A stretch of DNA of 64,000 nucleotides from Haladaptatus halobius (GCF_020618475.1 NZ_CP085335.1:1860001-1924000); one strand, 5' to 3'; shown: positions 52,825 through 63,239, counted from the first letter of the stretch. Numbers and translations are program-made. The notes: generated from the letters alone by a model not told the origin.

Positions 52825-52856
52825 ACCCTTTCGTTCCCGCCGCCCCAAATCGGCCT

Positions 52857-54071
52857 ATGGACTACTCGCTCCCGGACTGCGACGTGACCGTTCTCGAACC
52901 GCCCGGCGGAACCCCCGTGAATCCGCGTGATGCCGCCGAGCACGCGGTCGAGAACCCGCACGGTTCGCGTCTCGAAGAACTGGTGTCGCCGGACGAGACG
53001 GTCGCAATCGTCGTGACCGACGTGACGCGCGCGACGCCGGACGACGTGCTGTTGGACGTTCTTCTGGGCGAACTCGGGGACGCGGGCGTCGGGCGCGAGC
53101 AGGTCGTCGTCGTCCTCGGACTCGGCCTCCACCGACCGATGACCTACGCGGAGATTTCGGACGCGCTCGGCGAACACGCCGCCCTCGCGGAGAATCACGA
53201 CGCGAACGCGGCGGTCGAAGTCGGACGCGTCACATCGCCGAGCGGGGACGAGGTTCTGATCGAACTGAATCCGACCGTCGCCGACGCCGACCGCGTGCTC
53301 TCGACCGGGATGGTCGAACCGCACCAGTACGCCGGCTTCTCGGGGGGAGCGAAGACGGTCGCAATCGGCGCGGGCGGCGAGTCGCTCATCCGACACACCC
53401 ACGGCCCCGAGCTGCTCTCGCAGGCGGGCGTCAGACTGGGCCGAATCGATGACAACCCCTTCCGCGAACTGCTCGACCGCGCCGGAGACCGCATCGGCCT
53501 CGATTTCTGTCTGAACGTCACGCACGGCCCGCAGGGGATTCTGGGCGCCAGAGCAGGTCACCACCGAGACGTGGTCGCCGACCTCGCGGAAACTGCAAAG
53601 GAGGCGCTGTCCGTTCCGGTCGAGCGCGAGTACGACGCGGTGGTCGCCGGCGTTCCCGAAGCCAAAGCCGCGAACCTCTATCAGGCGACTCGCGCCGCGA
53701 CCTACGTCGTCCTCGGCGACCGGAACCCACTTCGCTCCGACGGGCGCGTCGTCGTCCCCGCCGAACTGCCGGAGGGCGCAGGCGAGGGCAAGGGCGAGCG
53801 ACGATTCTACGACCGGCTCGCCGGTGCGACCGACCCGACGAGCCTCTACGACGAGATGCGCACCGGTTACGAGCCGGGCGCACAGCGAGCCTTCGTCGTG
53901 GCGCGCGCGCTCCGCGACCACGACGTGTTCGTCGCCGGAAGCAAACGTCCGGAGGTGGTCGAGGACTGTCTCATGCACGCTCGCGGGTCGGTCGAGGACG
54001 CCGTCGAACCCGGAAGCAACGTGCTCGTCGTTCCGAACGCGCTGGATATGCTCCTCGTGTCGCCCTCTTAG
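52857..54071 (+). CDS. LarA-like (lactate racemase domain) protein
   Basis: This 404-residue protein matches the LarA/DUF2088 family. GLGLHRPMTYAEI and MVEPHQYAGFSGGAKTVAIG hold conserved histidine and lysine positions that in LarA meet the nickel-pincer cofactor. The end is SKRPEVVEDCLMHARGSVEDAVE. Cofactor-building genes (LarB, LarC, LarE) are not seen nearby, so racemase activity is uncertain. It follows the helicase gene by 32 bases and may share its transcript. Confidence 0.82.
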   Translation: MDYSLPDCDVTVLEPPGGTPVNPRDAAEHAVENPHGSRLEELVSPDETVAIVVTDVTRATPDDVLLDVLLGELGDAGVGREQVVVVLGLGLHRPMTYAEISDALGEHAALAENHDANAAVEVGRVTSPSGDEVLIELNPTVADADRVLSTGMVEPHQYAGFSGGAKTVAIGAGGESLIRHTHGPELLSQAGVRLGRIDDNPFRELLDRAGDRIGLDFCLNVTHGPQGILGARAGHHRDVVADLAETAKEALSVPVEREYDAVVAGVPEAKAANLYQATRAATYVVLGDRNPLRSDGRVVVPAELPEGAGEGKGERRFYDRLAGATDPTSLYDEMRTGYEPGAQRAFVVARALRDHDVFVAGSKRPEVVEDCLMHARGSVEDAVEPGSNVLVVPNALDMLLVSPS

Positions 54072-54141
54072 CGCCTCGCAGCGCTCTCGTAACCGCCTCG
54101 TGTCGCTCGCACGACACGGTCGAAAACGGAGTATAGCGGAA

Positions 54142-55767
54142 TTACCAGAGCATCTGCGGCCAGACGAACCGGAAGAGCAACCATATGAGACCCGTGAGCA
54201 CGAGCGTCATCAGCAGGTTCAGGACGACGCCAGCGCGCATCATCTGGCTCTGCTTGAGGTAGCCGCTTCCGAAGACGATGGCGTTCGGCGGCGTTGCGAC
54301 CGGGAGCGCGAACGCGAAACTCGCGGCGATGGCCCCCGAAACGGAGAGGAAGACGGCCGCGGCCACGTCGCTGAGGCCGAGCGTGGCCGCGAAGGCGCCC
54401 CCGATGCTGATGAGGATGGGGACGATGATGGTCGCGGTCGCGGTGTTCGAGGTCATCTCCGTCAGGAAGATGACGAGGAGAACGACCGCGCCGACCACCA
54501 GCACTATCGGCGAACCGGTGAGCGATTTGAAGACGGTGTCGGCGATCCACTTCGTCGCCCCCGTCGTGGCGAGGGCGTCGGCGAGCGCGATACCGCCGCC
54601 GAAGAGGAGGATGGTTCCCCAGTCGATGTCCACGAGGTCGTCCCACTCCATCGTATCCGCCAGCACGAGCGCCGGGATTGCCAGCAGTCCGACCACGACG
54701 TAGTAGAGCATCCCTTGGTGTCCCCGAACTCCGAACACGCTCGTCCCCTCGCCACCGTACAGCGTCACCGCCCACGCCGACGGTAGGTAGGGACTGACGA
54801 AATCCTCGAGACCCCCGACGACCCACAGCAGCGCCGTCGCCGTGAAGATGGCCGCGACGCGGTTGCCGCGGGAACTCAGTTCACCCTCCTCGGCGAGATA
54901 CTGGCGCGCCTTCTCACGGGCGGCGCTCACGTCCGCGACCTGTGGAGGGTAGAGGACGTACGTGAGCAGGTACCAGACGATGGGAAGCGTGATGGCCACG
55001 ATGGGAAGACCGATTAGCAACCACTGGGCGAAGCCGATCTCGTAGCCGAGCGTCTGGTTCAACTGCGCGGCGAGCACCGCGTTCGGCGGCGTGCCGATGA
55101 GCGTTCCGACGCCGCCGACGCTCGCCGCGTAGGCGGTGCCGAGGAGCATCGAAACTTGGAGATTCGTGAAATCGTCGTCTCCCACGCCCGCGACCGCGCC
55201 TGTGCCGCCGTCCGCGGCGATGTCGGAGTCCATATCGTTGGCGCTCGCCGCGGTTGATTTGACATTCTCGCGGCCGACTATCTGCGAGAGGACGCCGAGT
55301 GCGATGGGCGTCATCATCGCCGCTGTCGCCGTGTTCGATACCCACATAGAGAGGAACGCAGTGGCGAGCATGACGGCGAGAACGAGTCTGCGGGGGGACG
55401 ACCCCATGACGGCCATCATCCACAGCGCGATGCGCCGGTCGATGTCGTACTTCTGGAGTGCATTCGCCAGCATGAACCCCGCGATGAACAGGAAGATGAT
55501 GTGATCCGCGAACCCCACGAGTGCCTCGTCCAAGTCGGCGTACACGCCGAAGATGGTGAGCAGGATGGGTATCGACAGCGCCGTGACGGCCAACGGAAAC
55601 GCCCCCGTCACCCAGAGAAACCCCGCGAAGAACATCGTCGCGAGGGCGTACTGCCCGCGAACCGAAAGCCCGGCGGGGTTCGGAGCGCCCGCGATGATGG
55701 CCGTACCGAGCAGTGCGAGAATGAACGCGACGATGCGCCCGCGTGCAGAGGATAGTCCTTGTATCAT
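54142..55767 (-). CDS. SLC13/DASS-family sodium-coupled permease
   Basis: This 541-residue transporter has about 11-12 hydrophobic segments and both substrate/sodium motifs: SNTATAAMMTP and SNTATATIIVP. It imports dicarboxylates, citrate or sulfate coupled to sodium. A serine/glycine-rich loop lies around residues 175-205 (SANDMDSDIAADGG). The start MIQGLSSARGRIVAFIL was chosen since the longer frame is arginine-rich. It converges with the LarA-like gene. Confidence 0.92.
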   Translation of the reverse strand: MIQGLSSARGRIVAFILALLGTAIIAGAPNPAGLSVRGQYALATMFFAGFLWVTGAFPLAVTALSIPILLTIFGVYADLDEALVGFADHIIFLFIAGFMLANALQKYDIDRRIALWMMAVMGSSPRRLVLAVMLATAFLSMWVSNTATAAMMTPIALGVLSQIVGRENVKSTAASANDMDSDIAADGGTGAVAGVGDDDFTNLQVSMLLGTAYAASVGGVGTLIGTPPNAVLAAQLNQTLGYEIGFAQWLLIGLPIVAITLPIVWYLLTYVLYPPQVADVSAAREKARQYLAEEGELSSRGNRVAAIFTATALLWVVGGLEDFVSPYLPSAWAVTLYGGEGTSVFGVRGHQGMLYYVVVGLLAIPALVLADTMEWDDLVDIDWGTILLFGGGIALADALATTGATKWIADTVFKSLTGSPIVLVVGAVVLLVIFLTEMTSNTATATIIVPILISIGGAFAATLGLSDVAAAVFLSVSGAIAASFAFALPVATPPNAIVFGSGYLKQSQMMRAGVVLNLLMTLVLTGLIWLLFRFVWPQMLW

Positions 55768-55847
55768 TGATACACGCCAACATAGCTTAATGTGATGGTT
55801 AATAACTTTCGATAACCGTGCGAGAAATTCCCACAATGGTAATATTT

Positions 55848-56093
55848 CTAGAAATTTTCGGTGATAGCGCGAATCTGTTCCGGAGTGAGCTCGGCGGAGT
55901 ACAGGTCGAACAGATCGTTGCGCCGTGACAGCGAGAGAGCGCGGGTACCGCTTTCGAGCATCGAAACGTGGGCCTGCATTAGTTCGTTCAGTTCTCGTTC
56001 GATGGCACGCTGTTCGAATCCTGCGGCGACTCGGAGCAGTCGCCACGCCATCGGCGAAAGCTCCGTGATGTCGACGCCGTCCACATCAGTCAT
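55848..56093 (-). CDS. Small XRE-like helix-turn-helix protein
   Basis: This 81-residue protein has the Xre-type helix pattern: LRVAAGFEQRAIERELNELMQAHVSMLESGTRALSLSRRNDLFDLY. HVSMLESGTR is the typical recognition-helix and turn region. It lies 80 bases upstream of the SLC13 gene on the same strand, so it could regulate that gene, but this is inference. No partner domain is present. Confidence 0.7.
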   Translation of the reverse strand: MTDVDGVDITELSPMAWRLLRVAAGFEQRAIERELNELMQAHVSMLESGTRALSLSRRNDLFDLYSAELTPEQIRAITENF

Positions 56094-56261
56094 CGAGCGT
56101 AGCTATGTGAGGTTCTGCTCATAAACGTCAGGGAGTACAATGGTTCAGGCCTCGACGTCGATCCGTCGAGTAGCAGGTACTCCGCAAGATGCCACGTCCG
56201 TTCCCCATCGGGGATGTGCGACCCTTTCGGCAGAGAAGAGCATGACCTCGCGTTTCTCGGC

Positions 56262-59039
56262 TCATTTGGACGCGGAGATTCCCGAGCCCGAGGGGGCGTC
56301 GTAGTCGTCCTCGATCTCCTCCAATACGCGGTCGTGGAACTCCCGTAAGACCGCGCTCTCGTCTTCCGCGAGCACCACGTCGCTCGCCATGAGCGTGGCG
56401 AGGCCGAACGCTCGCGGTGTCGGAGACTGAACTCTGTGCTGGACGACTTCGATCTCCCCGGCCTGCACCGCCCCGAGAATCTCCTCGATCGCTTCGACCG
56501 CGAGTTTGTCTTCGACGATCTCGCGGTATGTCTCTTCGATGACGGCGAACTCCTCCAACTCGTCGGCGAACCCCAACAACATCTCGCTGGAGACCTGCTG
56601 TTCGCTGGCGGATTTTTCGTACCCCTTGTAGCGTTTGAGTATCATCAGCGAGCGCGTCGCGTTGATGCGGAAGTAGCGTTGGAGGAGGTCGGTACCCGAG
56701 AGCGCGGCGCGGAGGTCGTCGCGCACCTCGTCGGGGTCGATGTCGCGAAGAATACTCGCAACGTCCACCTTTCGGTTCAAGGGCATTGAGACGGTGAACC
56801 CGTTGTCCGCGACCGCGACCGAGACATTCGTGTTGGCCGCCTGCGCGCAACGGTAGGCGACGACGCGCGAGAGGCCGTCGTTGAACTTCCGGCCGTAGTT
56901 CGAGTGAACGTAGTAGTGGCGTTTGTACTCGTCCCTGTCCATCTCGATCTCGACCGCGAGGCGGTCGTTCGTGCTGATGCTCTCTTGGCCGGCGTAGCGA
57001 ACCTGCTCGTCGAACATCCGGGTGATGGCTCGGACGCTGTTCTCGTCCAGCGGGAACTTCCGAAGCCACACCCGAACCGCGGGTTTGCCGCGGTCGGCGA
57101 GCCGTGAGAGCAGTTTCCCCTGAAAATCGGCTATCTCCCGTCCGAGGTCGTAGGAGAGTGGAAGACGTTCCGAGAACCACGAGGGAACCGTCGGGCGCGC
57201 GCTAGTGCGGTCGACGTACACCTTCGACCCGCGTCGATAGCGATACTCGAAATGCTGGCCGCCGAGAACGAACACGTCGCCTTTTTCGAGCGTGTCGAGG
57301 TAGTTCTCGTCCAAGTCCCCGACCCACTCGTTGTCCGCGCGGGTGAACACGTCGCAAGAGAACGAATCGGGTATCGTCCCGATGTTCGTCATGTAGATGA
57401 CGCGGGCGAGGCGACCGCGCTTTCCGATCAGCGACTCGCCGACCGGGAAGTCCGGGTAGTGGTACTCGCCGTCCGGCGGGTCGTTCTCGTCGCGCCAGAC
57501 CTTCGCGTAGACGTTCCTGTCCTCCAACCCCTCGTATCCCGCGGTGAGATAGCGCATGAGCGATTCCCACTCGATTTCGGAGTAGTTCCGGTAGGGGTAG
57601 GCGCACTCGAGCGTGGCTTTCACGTCCGTTTCCCGCCGAACTTCGTTTATCGCCATGCCGTAGACGTGTTGAGCCGCCACGTCCTGTGCGTTCTCGGGGA
57701 CGAACACGCGGTCGACGAACCCCTCTTCCGCCTTCTTGAGCATGACCGCACACTCGACCAGTTCGTCCCTGTCGAGCGCGATGACCCGACCGGTGACGGT
57801 CTGGCCGATGCGGTGGCCCGCCCTGCCGACGCGCTGGAGCAGGGACGCGACGCTCTTCGGCGAGCCGACCTGCACCACCAGATCGACGTGGGGCATATCG
57901 ATACCGAGTTCGAGGCTCGTCGAAGTGGTCACCACGTCCAAGTCGCCCGCTTTCAATCGCTCCTCGATCTCGTGGCGGGCGTCCTTCGAGAGGCTACCGT
58001 GGTGACAGCCCGAGTTCCCCTCGTCGTACTCCTCGAACCGCTCTCGGAGGTTCTGGAGGACGCGCTCCGCGCCTGAACGAGTGTTCGTAAAGACGAGCGT
58101 GTTCGTGTGCTTCTGCACGAGGTCGTGTAGTTGGCGGTAGAACCGGTCTTGTACGCGGTCGCGCGGCGCGTGGATGAGGTCGTCCGCCGGACAGCAGAGT
58201 TCGAGGTCGAACTCGCGGACGAACCGCGCGTCCACGATTTCGTGGTCTCGACTCTCGCCGCCGGACGATTCCCGCCCGACCAGGAACTCCGCGATGTCTG
58301 AAAGCGGTTCGACGGTCGCGGAACAGCCGATCCTTGTCGGCGACTGCGCGATGTTTTCGAGGCGTTCGAGGCTGACCGAGAGATGCGTGCCGCGCTTTCC
58401 GTCCGCGAGGCTGTGAATCTCGTCCACGACGACGTACTCGACGGTTCGAAGCTTCTCGCGGAACTTGGGTGAGTTGAGCAAGATAGCGAGCGTCTCGGGC
58501 GTGGTGTTGAGGATGTGCGGCGCCTCCTTCAGCATCCGCTGTCGGGCGGCGCTGTCGGTGTCCCCGTGTCGGATGGCGTGACGCACCTCGGTTTTCGTTT
58601 CCTCCGAATCGTCGGACTCCGACGCCTTGCGCTCCATCCGGTCGCGGATACCCGACAGCGGGACTTCGAGGTTCCTGTGGATGTCGTTGGCGAGTGATTT
58701 CAGGGGCGAGACGTAAAGGCAATAAACCGAGTTCTCCAGCCCCGTCTCGCGCTCCCTGCGGAACAGTTCGTTCAGAATCGCGGTGAAGGAGGCCAAGGTC
58801 TTGCCGCTGCCCGTCGGCGCGGCGATGAGGGCGTTCTCGCGCGCGTGGATAAGCGGAATCGCTTCACGCTGCGGTGGGGTGAAAAATCCCCCGTTCTGCG
58901 GGACGTACTCCCCGAACTGTTCGACCCACCACTCACTCACTGCCGGTTCGAGGAGGGCCAGCGTCTCCTCGTCGGCGAGTTCGACCGCTTCCGGGTCGAA
59001 CTTGAATCCCTCGCGGGCCAGCAGCGTTCTCCCATCCAT
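56262..59039 (-). CDS. Lhr-type DEAD/H-box ATP-dependent helicase
   Basis: This 925-residue helicase belongs to the Lhr family (superfamily 2). Blocks: Q-motif-like region, Walker A APTGSGKT, DEIH in VVDEIHSLADGKRG, GCSATVEPL, motif V/VI ELGIDMPHVDL and LLQRVGRAGHR. The C-terminal half (about 470-925) holds the winged-helix and Lhr core. Archaeal Lhr enzymes act in DNA repair or RNA metabolism. Start at 59039 (MDGRTLLAREGFKFDPE) was preferred to 59066. Confidence 0.93.
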   Translation of the reverse strand: MDGRTLLAREGFKFDPEAVELADEETLALLEPAVSEWWVEQFGEYVPQNGGFFTPPQREAIPLIHARENALIAAPTGSGKTLASFTAILNELFRRERETGLENSVYCLYVSPLKSLANDIHRNLEVPLSGIRDRMERKASESDDSEETKTEVRHAIRHGDTDSAARQRMLKEAPHILNTTPETLAILLNSPKFREKLRTVEYVVVDEIHSLADGKRGTHLSVSLERLENIAQSPTRIGCSATVEPLSDIAEFLVGRESSGGESRDHEIVDARFVREFDLELCCPADDLIHAPRDRVQDRFYRQLHDLVQKHTNTLVFTNTRSGAERVLQNLRERFEEYDEGNSGCHHGSLSKDARHEIEERLKAGDLDVVTTSTSLELGIDMPHVDLVVQVGSPKSVASLLQRVGRAGHRIGQTVTGRVIALDRDELVECAVMLKKAEEGFVDRVFVPENAQDVAAQHVYGMAINEVRRETDVKATLECAYPYRNYSEIEWESLMRYLTAGYEGLEDRNVYAKVWRDENDPPDGEYHYPDFPVGESLIGKRGRLARVIYMTNIGTIPDSFSCDVFTRADNEWVGDLDENYLDTLEKGDVFVLGGQHFEYRYRRGSKVYVDRTSARPTVPSWFSERLPLSYDLGREIADFQGKLLSRLADRGKPAVRVWLRKFPLDENSVRAITRMFDEQVRYAGQESISTNDRLAVEIEMDRDEYKRHYYVHSNYGRKFNDGLSRVVAYRCAQAANTNVSVAVADNGFTVSMPLNRKVDVASILRDIDPDEVRDDLRAALSGTDLLQRYFRINATRSLMILKRYKGYEKSASEQQVSSEMLLGFADELEEFAVIEETYREIVEDKLAVEAIEEILGAVQAGEIEVVQHRVQSPTPRAFGLATLMASDVVLAEDESAVLREFHDRVLEEIEDDYDAPSGSGISASK

Positions 59040-59247
59040 TTGTTTCGGATTGGAATCGGGCGGCAAAGAGGGTTGTGCCAGCGGAGTGAAAGTGAAACCG
59101 TCGAGCGTCGGGCGATGCGATGACCATCGGGTGGCGCGGAGTGGTTCCGTCTTCGGTTATAAACCTTCGGCTGCGCTCAGCGTGTCCGGGGGAAGGTAAC
59201 TCTCCGCACCGACCAAACTTTTCCCTCTCCCCGACGCGCATTCGAGT

Positions 59248-59979
59248 ATGCGAGTCACGTTCCTCGGTACGGGAAGCGCGATGCCGACCGGCGAGCGGTT
59301 CCAGACCGGAATCGTCGTCGAAGACGACGGGCGTCGTCTCCTCGTGGACTGCGGTAGCGGCGTCCTCCACCGCCTCCAGCAATCCGGAGTGGGCTACGAG
59401 AACGTCTTGACCGTCCTGTTGACCCACCGCCACCTCGACCACGTCGCCGACCTCCTACCGCTCCTCAAAGCTCGCTGGCTCGCCGGAGAAGAACACCTCG
59501 AAGTCGTCGGGCCGAGCGGGACGAAAGCGTTCCTCGACGGCCTGCTGTCCGTCCACGACTACCTCGACGGACGAATCGACCTCCGGGTGCGCGAAGTCGG
59601 TGCTCGGGAGTTCTCCGTCGCGGGATTCGACGTGGAGGGGTTCGAGACGCGCCACTCGATGCCCTGTCTCGCCTACCGATTCGGCGACGAGTTCACCTTC
59701 AGCGGCGACAGCGAGGCGTTTTCGGGGCTGGCGAACTTCGCGGATGGCTGTGCGGTTTTCGCCCACGACTGTTCGTTCCCCGACGAAGTTGACGTGTCGA
59801 ACCACCCGACGCCCGGTCAACTCGGCGAGGCGCTTTCGGGTGCGGACATCGGTCGCGTGTACCTCACGCATCTCTATCCGCACACCGACGGGAACCACGA
59901 GGCGATGCTGAACTCGGTCGGCCAGCACTACGACGGCGACGTGCGCTTCGCGGAAGATTTACTGTCGGTGGAACTCTAA
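59248..59979 (+). CDS. MBL-fold metallo-hydrolase (RNase Z-like)
   Basis: This 243-residue enzyme has the metallo-beta-lactamase motif LTHRHLDHVADLLPLL (HxHxDH) and further ligands H in FAHDCSFPDEVD and H in YLTHLYPHTDG. The start MRVTFLGTGSAMPTGERFQ is typical of RNase Z-type or nucleotide-processing hydrolases. Substrate not established. It is convergent with the next gene (four-base overlap) and divergent from the helicase. Confidence 0.9.
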   Translation: MRVTFLGTGSAMPTGERFQTGIVVEDDGRRLLVDCGSGVLHRLQQSGVGYENVLTVLLTHRHLDHVADLLPLLKARWLAGEEHLEVVGPSGTKAFLDGLLSVHDYLDGRIDLRVREVGAREFSVAGFDVEGFETRHSMPCLAYRFGDEFTFSGDSEAFSGLANFADGCAVFAHDCSFPDEVDVSNHPTPGQLGEALSGADIGRVYLTHLYPHTDGNHEAMLNSVGQHYDGDVRFAEDLLSVEL

Positions 59980-60512
59980 GCGTCGGCCGCGGTTTGCTGA
60001 CGTTCGCCGCCGGACTTCGCGGAGACAGAGCCCTCGGGCAGCGAAAAACTGGCGACGCCGAGCGGCAACTCTCGGTCGCGAACGGTGACGATTCGACGCA
60101 GGCGGAGTTCGCCGTCCACCTGAAGTTCCTCGCCGTCGAGACGGCGTTCAAGTCGGAGCGCTCCCTCGCCGTCGCCCGCTATCTTCGACGGTTCGACGTT
60201 CTTCGGCGGTGAGGTGAAGTCGTCCGTCCAGACGAGATTGCAGAACGTTCCGCCGTCCCGTTCGTCCCCAAGCCGAACGTTGCCGCCGACGATGTAGGCG
60301 TCGAATGTGCTGTCGTTGTTGAATTCGATCTCGATGCTGACGGAGCGTCCCGACCGCTCGGCGCGCATCTCGGTCACCGACACGTCCTCGACCAGCGGGC
60401 CGAATATCCGGTGTTCGTAGCGATTTGAGAGTTTCAGTCCGACGACGGGAACGAGTCTGACGAGATAGTAGATCGCCACGATGGCTAACTTCCCAGCCAG
60501 ATACAGAAACAT
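59976..60512 (-). CDS. Membrane-anchored protein, LEA14-like
   Basis: This 178-residue protein has an N-terminal hydrophobic anchor MFLYLAGKLAIVAIYYLVRL, then a soluble beta-rich part with VSIEIEFNNDSTFDAYIVGG, similar to LEA14/WHy-domain proteins that bind lipids or protect proteins. The end is GERQQTAADA. The assignment is tentative. It overlaps the hydrolase gene by four bases on the opposite strand. Confidence 0.6.
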   Translation of the reverse strand: MFLYLAGKLAIVAIYYLVRLVPVVGLKLSNRYEHRIFGPLVEDVSVTEMRAERSGRSVSIEIEFNNDSTFDAYIVGGNVRLGDERDGGTFCNLVWTDDFTSPPKNVEPSKIAGDGEGALRLERRLDGEELQVDGELRLRRIVTVRDRELPLGVASFSLPEGSVSAKSGGERQQTAADA

Positions 60513-60591
60513 CGTGTCGGGAATGTGTTCGCTTCGAGGTTAAGCGTTCTTGCCGGCGGAAAAAACACGTCCACGATGGAGTGGTGTGAGA

Positions 60592-61677
60592 TTACTCCAG
60601 CCGGTAGCGAAGCAGGGCGGCGATGCCGCCGAGGTTCGACAGCTGCTGGCCGGGGGCGAACTCGTGGGAGAAGACGGTCACGTCGCCGCCTTTCCGTTCC
60701 ACGTCGGTGATGACCTCGTTCACGTCGATGGACCACTCGCCGCCGGACTCGTCCTCGCCGGTCGCGCCCCGCTCCTTTCGAAGTCGCTCGTCCAGTACGA
60801 GGAGATGTTCGACCGCCCCGAAGTCGGCGGCGCGCGCCACTTCCTCGATTCCGTAGGCGGCTTTCGCACCTTCCGCGATTCGCTTCGTGAGTTCGTCGAT
60901 GAGTTCCGCCTCCTCGCCGATTCGCGTCTCCTCTTGCACGTCCGCCACGGCACCGCGTTTCAGCACCTCGTGGACGCCTCTGTCGCCGACGGCACTCACG
61001 TCCACCTGCGTGATGAGTTCGGTCAGATCGGGGTACTCCTCGGCGATGTGGTCGTAGGCGTCCTGTTTCGTGAACCCCGGCCCGGCGAGGATGATGGCGT
61101 CCACGTCGAGGTGACTGAGCGCCGACCCGAGTTGGTCGAACAGTTCGGTTCGACCGCTCGCGTACTCGCCTTTCCCCGTCGTTCCCGTGAACGAGGTGTA
61201 CTCGTCGGCCCCGTACTGCGCGACGGTGTGGATGTGCGCTTCACCCTCTTCGACGGTGGCGATGGCGACGTCGGGGTTCTCGGTCGCTTCGACGGCGTCG
61301 TCCAGTCGATCCAACTGGTCGCGTTTCCACTGTTTTTCGATGGATATCTTCTCCCGCTCTTCGACGTTGAGCGTGTGGTGGAGACCCAACTGGTCTTCGC
61401 GTGAGCAGTCGGCGATGACGCCGCCGACTCGAACCCGGTTGGCGAATCGGTGGAACTCCACGTCCTCCACGTCGAGCGTGATGTGCATGTGCTCTCGCTG
61501 GCCGCCCGTGTCGCGCATCTGGTCGTCGGCGCGCTGGATTCGCCGAGTCGTATCGCCCGAGACTTTGTCGCCCGGTTCGAGTAGATAGGTGAGATGCCAG
61601 AGGTCGTCCAGACTCTCGGGAACGAGCGTGATTCGCTCTCGATTCCCGTCGAGGGACGTTCGGTCGTGAATCTGCAT
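60592..61677 (-). CDS. pelA: mRNA surveillance protein Pelota
   Basis: This 361-residue protein is archaeal Pelota (Dom34). It has the N-terminal Sm-like domain, [20 protein letters not shown], with [15 protein letters not shown], then the central and C-terminal eRF1-like domains. The central region has [16 protein letters not shown]. With an archaeal Hbs1 partner (EF1A) it rescues ribosomes stalled on broken messages. The RqcH gene lies 1.7 kb away. Confidence 0.94.
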   Translation of the reverse strand: MQIHDRTSLDGNRERITLVPESLDDLWHLTYLLEPGDKVSGDTTRRIQRADDQMRDTGGQREHMHITLDVEDVEFHRFANRVRVGGVIADCSREDQLGLHHTLNVEEREKISIEKQWKRDQLDRLDDAVEATENPDVAIATVEEGEAHIHTVAQYGADEYTSFTGTTGKGEYASGRTELFDQLGSALSHLDVDAIILAGPGFTKQDAYDHIAEEYPDLTELITQVDVSAVGDRGVHEVLKRGAVADVQEETRIGEEAELIDELTKRIAEGAKAAYGIEEVARAADFGAVEHLLVLDERLRKERGATGEDESGGEWSIDVNEVITDVERKGGDVTVFSHEFAPGQQLSNLGGIAALLRYRLE

Positions 61678-61788
61678 GGCCGGAGATGCGTTTCCCGGCG
61701 GTAAGTGCCCTACTATTCGGAATCCGCGCTACCCTCGTTCAATGTGTCAGATGGTATTAAATAGTCTGGACATAACAGTTCGTTTGTC

Positions 61789-62487
61789 ATGTTAGAAGAC
61801 GCGCTCGCATACCCGACGAAAGGCGATAGCGGAATCGCACGAATCCTCATCGGAGGGGCGCTCGTGTTTTTCTCCATTTTCATCATCCCCGCGTTCTTCG
61901 TCGGAGGCTACATGGTTCGAACACTGGCGGCTACCTCGCACGGAGACGACGGACCGCCCGAGTTCGAGGATTGGAGCGGCCTGTTCAAGGACGGTTTAAA
62001 GGGTGCAGTGGTGGGTATCGCGTATAGTCTCGTTCCCATCATCGTCATGGTCGTGATGTTCGGCGTGATCATCGGTGGCAGGAGCGGTTCGGGCAGTTCG
62101 GCGGGAATCCTCGGTGGCATCGGTATCATCGGCCTTCTCGTTTCGCTCGTCCTCGCGCTCCTCGTCTAGTACCTCCTTCCGGCGGCGCTGACGAACCTCG
62201 GCCGAACCGGAAGCATCGGTTCCGCGTTCGACTTAGATGCGCTCCGTCCCGTATTAACGAGCAAGGAGTACATCGTCGCCGTCGGCTTGACGTTCCTCGT
62301 CGCGGTCGCGGGGGGGATTGTGTTCAGTATCTTCGCCGTGGTCACGTTCGGTCTCGGCTATCTCGCGGCTCCGTTCTTCTACTTCTGGCTCTATCTCGCC
62401 GGAAGCTACATGTTCGGCACGGCGTTCGGTGCCGCGACCAGCCAACGGGGCCAGTCGCCGAGGGCCGACGCCACGCCGACGGACTGA
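61789..62487 (+). pseudogene. DUF4013 membrane protein with an in-frame stop
   Basis: The frame reads MLEDALAYPTKGDSGIARIL and several hydrophobic segments, then TAG at 62167-62169 (codon 127). The frame continues without shift for 105 more codons (YLLPAALTNLGRTGSIG...) to a normal stop at 62487. The neighbouring intact paralogue reads GLAIWYVIPAALVRF at the same place, so the stop replaces Trp (TGG to TAG). A TATA box TATTAAAT lies 27-34 bases before the ATG. Translation would yield a truncated half-protein. Confidence 0.85.
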
Positions 62488-62546
62488 AAACGAAGGTAGT
62501 TCACACTGTTTCTGCGCCAGCTTACCGCTCGTACTCGAAGAAAAGT

Positions 62547-63239
62547 TCAGACCGCGGGTCGGCCGTCTTCCACTTCCGGCCTGTCGCGCAGTCGGTGTTC
62601 GTCCGCTTCCGCGTACGACCGAGCGTAGATGTACGCCGCGGTCACCTGCGCGTAGAAGCCGACGAAGACCGCCACCAGCCATCCGAGGAGCGGAATCGCG
62701 GCGAGCACGCTCGCAATCACCCCGGCGACGACGATGACACTGAGCGCGAGGAGCCAGCCGGTGGCGTACTCCCGGTCGCGGAGGATGGGGGACAGCGAGT
62801 CGTAGTCGAACGCCGCGCCCATCGCGTTCTTCTCGGCGAACCGGACGAGCGCGGCCGGAATGACGTACCAGATGGCGAGACCGGCCACGAGCGTCAGCAA
62901 ACCGCCGATGACGGCGACGATGCCGCCCACGGCGGGCGATTCGTTGGCGAGCGCCACTCCGCCGCCGACGAACACCGCACCGATTATCGCCGGAACGAGA
63001 ACGTAGACGAAGGCGATGGCGAACGCCTTCAGCCCGTCTACGGCCAGTTTCGTCCAGTTCTCGAACGTCGGGGCTTCCGTGTCGCCCGCCGACACGCGGC
63101 GAAGGACGCGAATCACGTAGCCTTGAACGACCAGCGCCGGGACGATGAGGAATCCGAGGATTCCGAGTAGTCCGCCGACGAGAATCGTTCTCGCGGCGTC
63201 GTCACTGTTTTTCAGGTAGTTGATGCTATCGTTGAACAT
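62547..63239 (-). CDS. DUF4013 membrane protein
   Basis: This 230-residue protein has about six hydrophobic segments and the family block GDTEAPTFENWTKLAVDGLKAF early on, with WYVIPAALVRFAEKNAMGAAFDYDSL later. The acidic C-terminus ends RPEVEDGRPAV. Function is unknown; it is often found in pairs. It is the intact relative of the broken gene at 61789 and converges with it. The RqcH gene lies upstream on the same strand. Confidence 0.85.
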   Translation of the reverse strand: MFNDSINYLKNSDDAARTILVGGLLGILGFLIVPALVVQGYVIRVLRRVSAGDTEAPTFENWTKLAVDGLKAFAIAFVYVLVPAIIGAVFVGGGVALANESPAVGGIVAVIGGLLTLVAGLAIWYVIPAALVRFAEKNAMGAAFDYDSLSPILRDREYATGWLLALSVIVVAGVIASVLAAIPLLGWLVAVFVGFYAQVTAAYIYARSYAEADEHRLRDRPEVEDGRPAV

